A program made the translations under genes and the position numbers. Below the pieces are notes generated by a model. It did not search any database. It saw only the letters and a program-made list of their open reading frames with translations, and had not been told where the DNA came from. 42,500 nt of DNA from Cristatella mucedo (Eukaryota > Bryozoa > Phylactolaemata > Cristatellidae): assembly GCA_009760855.2 (NCBI GenBank), contig WPIO01000088.1, forward strand, positions 1,105,001-1,147,500, written 5' to 3'. Positions 30,757 to 42,050 of this stretch are shown piece after piece (position 1 is the first letter of the stretch; every line of letters begins with the position of its first letter).

Positions 30757-31955
30757 TAATAATAATAATAATTCACTTGATAAAGCGCCCTCAGAGAACT
30801 TAATCTCTCTCTCTAGGCGCTTTACATTTGCTGCAAAGTGAAATGCAATTGAATGGTAAGTGAAATCATGCTTGAAAAGCAAACGAAATGAATAACATGG
30901 TTAGGGGTGACATGCACAGGGTCAGCATGCAAATGTGGTTAGCGGCAGCATGCACAGTGTCAGCACGCATAAGCACATCAAGGACGAATCACAGGGACCC
31001 ACTAAATGCTGTCCTAAATAGGTGTGTTTTTAGGTTCCTTTTAAATGTGGTCAGGTCAGGGGATGTTCTGACGCAGGTCGGGAGGGAGTTCCAGGCTTTG
31101 GGAGCATACGAACTAAATGCACGGTCTCCAAAGGATTTGAGGTTTGTACGAGGTATTGGTAGACTGTTGGATTCCGAAAAGCGGGTGGTACAATGCTTGG
31201 CCTGATGGGGAGTAGATCTGATAGATAGGCTGGAGCCATAGAATGAAGGGACCTAAAAGTGAGCGACAAAACCTTGAAGTCAATCCGTTGACTGGTAACC
31301 AGTGCAGGTCGGCGAAAAGTGGAGTGGTGTGGCAACTGCAACGCTCACGGCAGACAAGTCTAGCTGCCGATTTTTGCACCAGCTGCAATCGCCTGATCGC
31401 ACATGCTGGTAGGCCAGTAAGCAGTGAGTTGCAGAAGTTGAGACGAGATGTCACGAATGTATGGACCAACTTGGACGTGGTATCCGTATCTAAAAAAGCC
31501 CGAATTTTAGCAATGTTATGAAGCTGAAAATAGGCAGATTTGACTGTGGAGCTGATATGGTCGTCTAACGAGAGGTCGCTTTGGAATATGAAACCTAGAT
31601 TTCGAGCTGATTCAACTGGAGATATGCTGGCAGAGCCAATTTTGAGAGTCAGCCTTTCCAATCTCTGAATCACACTGGGTTTGCCCATAACTAGTAAGTT
31701 AGTTTTACCATCGTTTAGTTTAAGGAAATTTGCTGCCATCCATGTGCGGATGTCATCAATGCATGCAGCTAGTGAGTTTAGAGAATTTGAGGTGCTCGAA
31801 GGCTGGGAGGGATCAAAGCAAAGGTACAACTGAGTGTCATCCGCATAGAAGTGAAAGCCTAGATTGTGCTTGGCAATCACATCAGCAAGAGGCAGAGTAT
31901 AAACCGTGAACAGAACCGGACCTAGCACGGAGCCCTGAGGTACTCCATATTTCAG
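30757..31955 (-). mobile_element. LINE-A copy, RT motif B onward to 3' end
   Basis: Minus-strand copy starting inside the RT (PQGSVLGP) and running to the ATT-rich 3' end at 30760. Motif C is the intact FYADDTQL, and the Trp lost in the 19983 copy is present. The frame is broken near 31290 by a four-base deletion, after which the C-terminal RT region continues in another frame to about 31050. Its 5' edge is an abrupt junction with another LINE-A piece sharing only CAG. Confidence 0.88.
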
Positions 31956-32490
31956 GTCGGGAGGGAGTTCCAGGCTGTGGGAGCATACGAGCTAAATGCA
32001 CGGTCTCAAAAGGATTTAAGGTTTGTACGAGGTATTTCCAGACTGTTGGATTCCGAAAAGCGGGTTGTACGATGCTTGGCCTGATGGGGTAGTATATCTG
32101 AAAGATAGGCTGGAGCCATAGAATGAAGAGACCTAAAAGTGAGCGACAAAACCTTGAAGTCAATCCGTTGCCTCACTGGTAGCCAGTGCAGGTGGGCGAG
32201 AAGTGGAGTAATGTGGCAACTGCGACGCTCACGACAGACAAGCCTAGCTGCAGAGTTTAGCACCAGCTGCAATCGCCTGATCGCACATGCTGGTAGGCCA
32301 GTAAGCAGTGAGTTGCTGAAGTCGAGACGGGATGTCACGAATGCATGGACCAACTTGGACGTGGCATCCTTATCTAAACAAGCCCGAATTTTAGCAATGC
32401 TACGAAGCTGAAAATAGGCAGATTTGACTGTGTGGAGCTGATGTGGTCGTCTAACGAGAGGTCGCTTTGGAACATGACAGCTAGATTTCA
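31953..32490 (-). mobile_element. LINE-A internal fragment, joined head-to-tail to the next copy
   Basis: C-terminal RT segment on the minus strand (from about the VKSAYFQL block to the WNSLPT block) without its 3' UTR. A Gly codon has become TGA near 32006. It breaks off at 32490 into a 20-bp minisatellite. Together with 30757-31955 this makes a partial tandem duplication of LINE-A sequence. Confidence 0.85.
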
Positions 32491-32628
32491 TACACTTGTC
32501 AATCCCGTCAAGTGCTTGTCAATCCCGCGATGCACGTGTCCATCTCGCGATGCACTGGTCACCACCGGCATGCACGTTTCAATCCCAGCATGTACTTTTC
32601 ACTCCCGGCATGCAATTGCCAATTGCCA
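32489..32628 (+). repeat. 20-bp minisatellite, about 7 diverged copies
   Basis: Units of about 20 bases resembling ATGCACGTTTCAATCCCGGC. It begins exactly where LINE-A homology stops. Confidence 0.85.
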
Positions 32629-32825
32629 GTATCGGCGGCTCTTGCCCCTGTCTACCTGCCTGAAATATAAAATACTTTGCAATCGGGGTCGACGCGTCGC
32701 ACGCACGAGCCGCCGCTTTGACTCGAGCCGCTAGGCTGCGCCTCTGACCAACCTCCCTATACTTAGCATCATACTTACCTTACTTACCATCTTGCTCATC
32801 TTGCCTGTCTTACTGACGTACATAC

Positions 32826-33178
32826 TACCAATGCTTTGGAGACGACCGTGTGTGCAGCTGATGTGCTGCCGAAGCCGGGAGGGAGCTCACTTCCAACTGA
32901 CGTTGCAACATCCGCTCTGACTTGAAAACATTTGAAAAGAAGCCGAGAAATGTCCAGCATGATGACTCGCAGCACTCGCCAGGTCTCGTAAATCCCGTCG
33001 GATGCTCTTGCTCCCGTGCGAGTCATCCTTGCTAACGCTTATTCGTGCTGACCCTGTGCATGTTCTCACTGACCGCGTTGCAACGCTTCCTTTACGGCAA
33101 GTGCGATTTCCCTAGAAGGAGATTCGGTTCTCCGACGGCGCTACACAAACGCGCTATCGTCATTATCGTCGTCATCAG
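32826..33178 (+). mobile_element. LINE-A 3' end, CpG-enriched
   Basis: Matches the LINE-A C-terminus and 3' UTR with many substitutions. The terminal ATT run appears as a GTCATTATCGTCGTCATC tract. Confidence 0.65.
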
Positions 33179-33179
33179 G

Positions 33180-33298
33180 GCCGTGCTAGCCCGGGTGGTG
33201 AGGTGCTCTCACTTGACGATCGAGTCGTGGGCTCCTGTCGAGGCTCTCTTGTCGCTATCTACAAATGAGGCTGTTAGATTAGCTACTGTAGAATGCGC
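33180..33298 (+). mobile_element. SINE-B remnant
   Basis: Worn head (GCTAGCCCGGGTGGTGAGG), GAGTCGTGGGCTCCTGTC, then the shortened body CTCTTGTCGCTATCTACAAA and GGCTGTTAGATTAGCTA. It follows a LINE-A 3' end directly. Confidence 0.55.
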
Positions 33299-33356
33299 CT
33301 CAGTATGTAGCCCACGAGAAAGGATTTGTTGAGATAAAAGCAGCTGGCGGAGAGAC

Positions 33357-33572
33357 AACGTCAAGAGTGCACGTCAAGACGAAACGTCAACGTCTACGTC
33401 AACGTCAGACAAAACGCAAACGTCAACCAGAGTCCCCGCGTTCTTTCGGGGCAGTTTCGAGCTCTCGACCGAGTTTCGCGCGGCTTAAGAGGAGCTCTCA
33501 ATCAGGAGCTTAGACGAAAAAAAAGCAGGGGAAGAGAGAGAGGGAGGGAGAGAGAATGGCTCGGCGCATGCG
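33357..33572 (+). promoter_or_regulatory. ACGTCA cluster and NRF1-like site
   Basis: Six ACGTCA hexamers (half CRE/bZIP sites) between about 33357 and 33426, followed by GCGCATGCG at 33564-33572. A CpG-rich block continues to about 34080. Confidence 0.4.
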
Positions 33573-34284
33573 TGGTGGCGCCTCGAAGTGGCCGAGTGTC
33601 GCCCGCAGGCGAGAGCCACGGTATATCGTGGCCTGTGCGAAGACAGCTCGCACCATAAATCACCTGAGCACGGCCATCAGCGCCAGCGCATATATCGGCG
33701 GCTTACGACCCCGCACGATTGTCCTACGACGGCTGAGCCGCCTGCAGAGTTGCAGCGTGCGTGTGCACCATTGTAGGGCCGCAAGGTGCCGAAGTTCCGT
33801 GCATATCCCGCGAAGTCATGCCGCGGTGTGACACTGCATTTGTCAACGGCGCTCTGTGCATTTCGCTGGGATTGCTCTGGAGATTTTCTGAAAAAACTGC
33901 ACACTGTCCACGTTCTAGGGGAAAAAAACGACATCCCTCCACCGCGGCGGCGTTGTCTCCGTTGCACAGTTGCCTTGCACGGCGGGGAGCGAGGAGGAGC
34001 GCCGTAACTCAGCGGCCGCCGAGTCTGCGAGGTCGCCATGCTCAGGCTGCAGTTGACATTGCAGCCTCCTTCTGGCTGCTGTAGACGCGCTGCTGCGAAA
34101 CTAATCATCCACCTAATGAGAAGCTGAGCTCGACGAGGTCCGGACTTTTCCTATCCTCTGCCTGTACTCCGTTTCGTCGCAATTTGGCTAAACTGCAGAG
34201 AGAAAGATGGCAGCACAGCACTTCTTTACGCACAGGCTTGCTTCCAGAGACTTTTTAAAGAGCGTCGTCCTTTAGTCGCTCCCA

Positions 34285-34286
<2 letters not shown>
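33573..34286. other. CpG-rich, no supported gene
   Basis: Frames are open on both strands (for example a plus frame at 33761-34084), but I see no domain and no consistent splice sites. An upstream part of a gene is possible given the motifs at 33357-33572. Confidence 0.3.
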
Positions 34287-34353
<67 letters not shown>

Positions 34354-34411
34354 CCTGTCTCTTTCTCTCTTTGTCTCAATCTCTGTCTGTCTTCCTGTCT
34401 TTCTCTCCGTC

Positions 34412-34442
<31 letters not shown>

Positions 34443-34470
34443 CCACTCTCTCTCGCTCGCTCTGCGTGTC
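34287..34470 (+). repeat. (CT)n microsatellite
   Basis: Pure CT to about 34348, then interrupted CT with CTGTCT units. Confidence 0.97.
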
Positions 34471-34887
34471 TCTCTCAAATGATGTCCACGCACACTGGAC
34501 GCACGCCAGCTGTTCGCTGATGTAAAAGAATCAGGAGAAAACCTGTTCGAACCCTTGGGGACCTTGGGACTCACATTCAGTGAGACCTGGAGGGTGTCTC
34601 GTGGCGGGATCTCTCGCTCCGATGGGGACTCGCGATGACGTGAAGAGAGAAAAAGGAAGCTGAAGAAACCGAACAGCCGGTCGCCGCTGGCGTTTTACAC
34701 GGCGGTCACGGGAGCAGAAGTTCTACTGAGGTATTGAGCCCATTGTTCCGGTGTGCGGAACTGGAAAATTGACTTGAATTTCTAAGCGAGATTATCCGAA
34801 GATTAGCTGAAGAAGTGAGTGTTAGTGCTTCCCTATCAGGCTAAGCCCTTAGTGCCGCCCACTAATCTGACTCTAGTCGCTTAACTG

Positions 34888-35215
34888 GCCTCGACCCTTT
34901 AGTTCTTATGCTCCCAAAGCTCGGAACGCACTACCGACTAAGGTCACGACATCCCTAGCTTGGCGAAATTCAATGAGAAGCTAACGCGCACCTGTTCACG
35001 CACCTGCTCACGCATCTGCTCGCCACAACATTCGCTGAGTCCTTGTGAATTGCTATTCGTGTACTTAAGCGTGCCGAGACTATGCATGCTATCACTAACC
35101 ATCTTGACATGCTTTCTTTATAGCACATTTAGAGCGCCCAGACAAGAGATTTAATTTTCCGAAGGCATTATACAAATGTATCATCATTATTACTACTGCT
35201 GCTATTTTTATTCTC
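34888..35215 (+). mobile_element. LINE-A 3' end
   Basis: Starts at the SYAPKxWNxLPT block. A local CACCTG/CTCACG expansion lies near 34990-35025. The tail is CATTTAGAGCGCCCAGACAA ending in ATTATTACTACTGCTGC. Confidence 0.7.
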
Positions 35216-36278
<1,063 letters not shown>

Positions 36279-37226
36279 GAGATGCGGACAACGAGTCTGC
36301 AAACTCTGGAATATTGTTATTTGTAATAGCCGACAAGCAGAGAGGGACAATTCTTTACCGGTTCCCAGACCTGCTCGAAGGGCTTCGCTGCAATCGACGA
36401 GGCGATTGACTTTTAGTTGTATAGGGCGGTGAGGCAGTCACGCATGGCCATAATTTTGAATGTGCTCTTTTTCACAGCATCTGGTGGTGAGCGTGAACCC
36501 GTGCATAGGCCGTGCATAGCTATTATACTCTCGAGCCCCATGTGATTAGCACGTTCGTGGCGATACTCCATTTAGATTCCCGCTCAGGAGAATAAGGTGT
36601 TTCAGATTAGATTACGTTAGTTGCTGAATGGAGCTATCCCAAGGTCTTTGCACTATCGCTGTCCACAGAGTCACCTGTCTCTGTAGCACATCGCTCAGTT
36701 TTAATAAAGGCATATAATTGTGGTAGAAGCGCACTCGTAGGTAAGCGAATATAAATGTAAGTACCCAGTCACTGGTTGTGGTAATCTTAATAACGGAATA
36801 TTAACAAGTTTGTATAGCTCCCCAAGAGAACTGAATCCACTTGTAGGTATGTTGACTATATGCCGGAAAAAGAAGTTAATCAGAAGATTCGTGATAATAG
36901 CAATGCAATCGACACGCTCAGTCCAAGGTTGATTAGAGACACAGCTCTACAACTAGAATAAACAAAGCGGATAGTTTCGAAGGAGTTGCCGCGAAGGATC
37001 GAGGTAGCTCATATCACCATTCATATCATCGTCGTCGATTTGAGTCTGGGTCAACACAACATTTGCTTTGCACAGTTTAAACGCTACCATTTAAAGGTAA
37101 TGGCTTAGACTAGTTTCTTATGCTTCCAGCCTTTCAGCCTGCATCCGGGTGCAGAGTACTTACCATCTTCCTCGTCCTGTTGCTGTCGTCGCTAATCCTT
37201 AATCGTTTTAGTTTTCTTCTCGTCGC
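36279..37226. other. No supported feature
   Basis: A very weak LINE-A tail resemblance near 36815-36850; otherwise nothing recognised. Confidence 0.4.
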
Positions 37227-37412
37227 TTCAATGCGCATGCTCAGGACTCGGGAAACTTCAATGCGCATGCTCAGGACTCGGGAAACTTCAATGCGCATGC
37301 TCAGGACTCGGGAAACTTCAATGCGCATGCTCAGGACTCGGGAAACTTCAATGCGCATGCTCAGGACTCGGGAAACTTCAATGCGCATGCTCAGGACCTG
37401 GGAAACTTCAAT
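37227..37412 (+). repeat. 30-bp tandem repeat, 6.2 copies
   Basis: Units start every 30 bases from 37227. Five are identical; the sixth has GACCTGGG for GACTCGGG. Each holds the palindrome-rich core AATGCGCATGCTC. Being a multiple of three, the array is open on both strands, which is not evidence of coding. Confidence 0.97.
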
Positions 37413-37799
37413 CTAATGACTTAAGCCATGGTCAGCCATTGTCTGCTGCTGCTGCTGTTGTTGTACACTTTCTTCCCATCAGAATCACTCAAAGTTCGCT
37501 GTCCAAATGCACATTACCCTAAGCTACGGAGCCGTGCATTTATAATGATATTCTTATTGTTATATTTAGACTACTTAACATAGTCTTTTTAAAGTAGCAC
37601 CATGTCAAAATAGCTACCGCTACATGTAGTCACGTGACCACCCTTTCGCTTTGCGACTATGCAGCATCTATACAGTATGTGTAAAGTCAGAGGCCAATGT
37701 AAAGGTATTCGAGCAGGGCGTTGCAGCGAGTCAAAGCTGCGCAGGTGAAACGTACAACGCAAGGCTGCAACGCGACGCTATGTAAGGGGAAGGCAGACT
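37413..37799. other. No supported feature
   Basis: Short CTG run near 37442-37456 only. Confidence 0.4.
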
Positions 37800-38242
37800 T
37801 TAATGCTGGGCTGATGTAGTGTATCTAATGCAACGTATCTATGCTTATGTAACTCCACAAAGCCACAAAGGCTGTGTGTATGGTGCACAGGAGAGTTTTG
37901 TATAGTGCATTCATAGCCTAAGGCTTCCGTTTCGGTACGAATTCGGTAGCCAATAGACTTCGTCTCACGCAACAAAGAGAAAGTGAGAATTATAGCTGAG
38001 TCAAGAGAGCAGCTGAGTTAGTGAGTACTCCAGCGAGAAAGTAGCAGGTTGGGGGGCTGGCTGGCAAGATGTGGCATAGTCGGCAGCGGGAGGGAGAGCA
38101 GTTGTCGTTAAGAATCGTCGAAGTGAGCTCCAAAGTCTAGGACCTGCAGAGCAAAAGCGTCTGTCGCCAACGACGAATGGGTCATCACGGTAAGCCAGTG
38201 ACTTACCTACTGTTCGAACTAGCTCAGATGCGGTCATCATCT
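37800..38242 (-). mobile_element. LINE-B 3' part, second copy
   Basis: Shares long stretches with 29640-30000, such as TAACTCCACAAAGCCA, AGGAGAGTTTTGTATAG, AGACTTCGTCTCACGCA and AAGCGTCTGTCGCCAACG (minor variation). Only the 3' UTR and the extreme C-terminus remain. Confidence 0.8.
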
Positions 38243-38372
38243 AGTGAGCGGTCACTTGGGTCGAGATTGGGCCGAGATCCATGCAGAGGCGACGACAGGA
38301 GACACGCTGGCCAAGCCAACTCGGAGGGCGTGGCTTCTTAATTTCTGAGTCGCACTTGATTTGCCATAGCGC
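38243..38372 (-). mobile_element. LINE-A internal fragment
   Basis: Minus-strand piece matching the ISPIESARNLG and VIQKL region, directly behind the LINE-B fragment. Confidence 0.6.
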
Positions 38373-38608
38373 TGCAGCCAGCCCTAGTCAACGTAAGCAT
38401 GCAATTTTTCGGGAGATACGTTTGACCTTTTGCACCCGTGACCGCTCCCACCTTTGACCTTACACTTCCACACCCGAGAGCAGCGCGGCAGCGGTGTACC
38501 GGTGTGACCTACGAGTTGGCGGGGGGGGGGATTTTGACTCCTAGCTCGCTTTCAGTTCTTGCTTCTCGGCTTGCACGAGAAGTTGCAGGAGGCATCTGTA
38601 CAGATGAA

Positions 38609-38893
38609 CACGTGTACACGTGTACATGCAACTCAGTTCGGCCCCAGACTTGGCGTGCAGCCTTGGCATCTGAAGCGTGCAGCCTTGGCGTCTCTTTCAG
38701 TGCCAGCGTGAAAGACAAGCTGGCGATGGACAGGACATGAGCACCGCTCGCAAGCACGGAACGATCTGCAGCAGCGGTCACGTGCTCTCGCGTCACGTGG
38801 TCGCGCTGGTCACTCGAGCTGGAAGTCGCGCCGGTATTACGTGCGGGGTGCCGTCGGAGTAGAAGCAGCAGGAGCCGGCTTCGCTGACACGTG
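38609..38893. promoter_or_regulatory. Cluster of five CACGTG E-boxes
   Basis: CACGTG at 38609, 38617, 38779, 38794 and 38888; three are flanked as GTCACGTG or CACGTGAC. The number in 285 bases is well above chance. Confidence 0.45.
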
Positions 38894-38976
38894 ACCTGCA
38901 CGCTCGTCGCTGGCCACGCTGTGCGAATGGGGAGAGCTGCCGCCATGCCGTGGCTTCCCTTGGGGGGGGGAGGGAG

Positions 38977-39120
38977 GGCTAAGGTGCTCGCCTTTTACGA
39001 CCGAGGTCAAGGTGAATGCATGTGGTGGCCGCAATCGTAGTCTCAAGCCCTGCGGCCTATGTGAAGTGTCTGGATTGAGACTGAGTTCTCTTGGGGACGC
39101 TGTGCCAATAAATAATAAGT
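38977..39120 (+). mobile_element. SINE-A copy, long-head form
   Basis: GGCTAAGGTGCTCGCC head, GTCAAGGTGAATGCA middle and GTGTCTGGATTGAGACTG tail ending CCAATAAATAATAAG. The first bases are lost in a G-rich run. Confidence 0.82.
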
Positions 39121-39740
39121 TTTTCTTTGATAACTCAAACCGACTGGCAGCGTTTCGCTACCGTACTTGCTGGTATTTAGGAAAATTAGCACGTTTTATT
39201 CGATAGAAAAATCAAGTATCTATTAGAACAAGTAATTAATTTTATAAATCAATTTAATCAAGTAATTTTTAAATTGAGTCAATATCTATTTAACACTGTC
39301 GAACAGGTGAGATGTTCGCTCTTCTGCAGCGAGACAGAGACCTCGTTTTAAGCGGCCACGGCTGAAAACCAGTGAAGGCCGATTATTGATTATCATGAAT
39401 TATTAATTATTATGAATTATCTATTGTAATTGAAGGTCGATTATGGATTAAACTAGATGGCTTGGCAGGAAATTACACTTATCTTAATCTCAATCTTAAT
39501 CTAGGCGTACGTGCTGTTATACAATGCTGGCTTCGGCTGGGTTTCGAGGAACTTGGGCCGCGGTTGAACAAAAACGGACGAGCGTCATGATGAAATGCAT
39601 AGCGAAGTATGATTTGAATGTAAAGAGTGAAGACGAGTGAACATGGAGTACTGCTGAATTTAATGTTGCCTATTATCAGTAGCTGTTCGTTAAGCTTTCA
39701 ATGCGAATGCAAGTAGGTGAGTATGGAATATGAACACATA
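39121..39740. other. No supported feature
   Basis: AT-rich, with ATTAATTATTATGAATTAT-type repetition around 39390-39440. Confidence 0.4.
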
Positions 39741-40216
39741 CTACACAGGCACACAAACACAAACACGGTGAGATTTAATTAAAGGTGAAGTCAAGAAAAT
39801 ACTTATAAAAATTGGTTTTACAATTGAATATTTGAATTTGGTACCTTTCAGAAGACAAAAGTTTTGCAAATGGAATCGGAAGTTCTGACGATTTCCATGT
39901 AAATAGAAAAGATGATTGATTGATGCAAACCCTGTCTGACCCTGATGTAAATCGAAAGCAACATAATATATAAAAAATAGCAAATTTACCGATTTCTGCA
40001 TTTTCTGCGACCTATTGTATCCCAGCTTGTTGAACCTTGCTAGATCGAAGTTCATGCGCAAAGCTTGTGCATCTACGATGGCTGCGACTTTTTACAATGC
40101 TTCACTTTCAGCACGGCCTTGTACCTTGTAAATTCCATAGCCCAGCCAACATGTCGCGTTTCAGAGTGAAATTGAAATGAGAGTTCAGCTCTGCCCAACT
40201 TGGTAACAAAGAATCG
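39741..40216 (-). other. Minus-strand open segments, unclassified (repeat or pseudogene)
   Basis: Two adjoining minus-strand frames have ordinary protein-like composition. One runs from 40216 to a stop at 40073-40075 (starts RFFVTKLGRAELSF). The other runs from 40061 to 39741 (starts MRMNFDLARFNKLGYN). They lie in different frames with stops between, so this is either a decayed coding element or an unrecognised repeat. A third frame over 40190-40120 is also open. I cannot name a family. Confidence 0.25.
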
Positions 40217-40450
40217 TATATGTACATTTATTTATTTATTATGTATATAATATTAGAATTACCTGCGACTTCGGTCGGATAGGTTTTGGGCGAGTTGGCA
40301 CTCCCTCGGGAGTGTCTCCCGTCTTCGTATTCTCGGAGGTGGTTTGTTGAGGCCCAAGGCAAAAGCAAGATCGACTTCCTTTTCTTTTCTTATCTACATC
40401 TACGACATCGAAACTCGGGGCGTTCGGCGAAGCGCAAATTCAGCTGAGGT

Positions 40451-40484
40451 GCTGCTACTTCTGAATGAAGTCAGAAGTAGCAGC
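40451..40484 (+). repeat. Perfect 14-bp inverted repeat
   Basis: GCTGCTACTTCTGA, ATGAAG, TCAGAAGTAGCAGC. Confidence 0.92.
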
Positions 40485-41159
40485 GCCGCCCCGCCCCCAC
40501 AGGAAGCTGAAGGAACTAGCTAGCTGCTAGCCGCGAGTCTCTGTGGGTCAATAGCGAGGAAGCGACAGCCTCCACGCCCCCTATCCTAGGTTTCCGCCAT
40601 GCCTTTTATTCTATTCACTCTAAATGGATATCGCATCTGGGAAGACATGAAGACAGAGAATCTTCCTTGATTACTGAGCGAGCGAGCGAGCGTAGACGTG
40701 GTAGACTTGGAATACTGCTGCACGCATGATTAAATAGCGGATGTTATTCACCGTAAGTCAAACTCAGCACAATAGCCAATCGAACAAGAGAATACATATT
40801 ATCAATGGCCTGCTCATTTCTTATTGAACCGAAAGTCTCATTTGCAGAAGCGAACTAACCATTCAGCACCATTCGCCGAGGTCTCTGGAATGAGCGCACA
40901 ACGTCGTCAGTAGTCGTAGTGCGGTGCTATGATATCCGGCGAGCTTGCAGCAATTTCAGAGGCATCAACCTAGATAATTAACCCATAGCTTATGCAATTA
41001 GCCTATTCACCACATGGTTTTGAACGTGAGCGAGCGAGTCAGTTCCTGAAGGATTCCATAAACGCGGAAGTCATGGAAGTCGCAAACGCGCTCTCACAAT
41101 ACATGGCTGCACAACTTCGCTGGTGCAGTCATGATGTGTGCCGTAGCAAAATAACAAGA
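40485..41159. other. No supported feature
   Basis: Short GAGC run at 40676-40692; nothing else recognised. Confidence 0.4.
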
Positions 41160-41290
41160 ATTATAATGATGATACATTTGCACTGCGCCCTCAGGAAACT
41201 CAATCTCTTTCTAGGCACTTTACCTTTGCTGCAACGGAAGCATGATCGAATGATTAGTGGTAGCGTGCTCAATGACAACAACCATAAACT
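41160..41290 (-). mobile_element. LINE-A 3' tail, solo
   Basis: TTTGCACTGCGCCCTCAGG, CTAGGCACTTTACCTTTGC, then 3' UTR. Confidence 0.7.
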
Positions 41291-41463
41291 ATCAGGGAAT
41301 ACGTTTTTCTAACTTGCATAGGTTGCCACAACATGCACGTTCATTATTAAATTTGAGCATTTATTTATGCATTTAATTATGAAATACAGAAGTGCAGGCT
41401 TTTAATCAGCGTGTTATTTAGCGAATTATCTAAACACTGTGGACATCAGTGGCGTAGCTCTCG

Positions 41464-41512
41464 CTGGTTTGACCCAACGGCTAAGGTGCTGGCGTCATGC
41501 CAAAGTCAAGGT
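41464..41512 (+). mobile_element. SINE-A head fragment fused to LINE-A
   Basis: CTGGTTTGACCCAACGG and the following head sequence up to the GTCAAGGT motif, then an abrupt change into LINE-A C-terminal sequence at about 41513. Confidence 0.7.
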
Positions 41513-41920
41513 TCTCCCACCAGGTGAAGAATCGTACAACCTGCTGTTCTGACTCGAATACGGTTAGCAATACCTCATACGAATCTCAAAATCGTTGGAG
41601 ACCGGGCCTTCAGTTCACATGCTCTCGAAGCCTGGAACTCACTACCGAAGCACGTCGCAACGCTCCCTGTCATGAAGACATTTAAATAAAAGCTTAAAAC
41701 GCACCTTTTTATAATTACATTTGGTGGGCTTTGCGATTCGTCCTTCGTGCACGTGCTTCGTACCAACTCACCTGCTCCTGCCTGCTGCTCGGTGTGCCTT
41801 CTGCTTGCGGATGTTACCACCAAATATTTGGTTTTGCTTTTTATGTCACATCTGTCAAGGGCCTAAAGGGAGATTCAGTTATACGAGGGTGCTATACAAA
41901 CGTATTATTATTTTTAGTAT
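41513..41920 (+). mobile_element. LINE-A 3' end behind a SINE-A head
   Basis: LINE-A C-terminal RT sequence (from the HQAKHRTTCFSESN block) to the ATT-rich end, with stops and substitutions. Its left edge is a SINE-A head. Confidence 0.7.
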
Positions 41921-41940
41921 TATGCATTATCGTAATGGGA

Positions 41941-42050
41941 ATGCATTTGGTGGCCGCGGTCGTGGGCTCGAGCCCCTTGGGGTATGTGAAGCTCCTGAAT
42001 AGAGATCAAGTTCTCATAGCGTGCTGTGCAAATGAAATATACGTATTATT
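41941..42050 (+). mobile_element. SINE-A, 5'-truncated
   Basis: Starts within the middle segment (ATGCATTTGGTGGCCGCGG), then GGGCTCGAGCCCC and the LINE-like tail with GTGCTGTGCAAATG. It lies directly behind a LINE-A 3' end. Confidence 0.8.

Noticed and set aside
37120-37416. 98-residue protein with a signal-like N-terminus and ten-residue repeats
   Set aside because: The 30-bp unit is trivially open on both strands. No splice, start context or transcript-like support.
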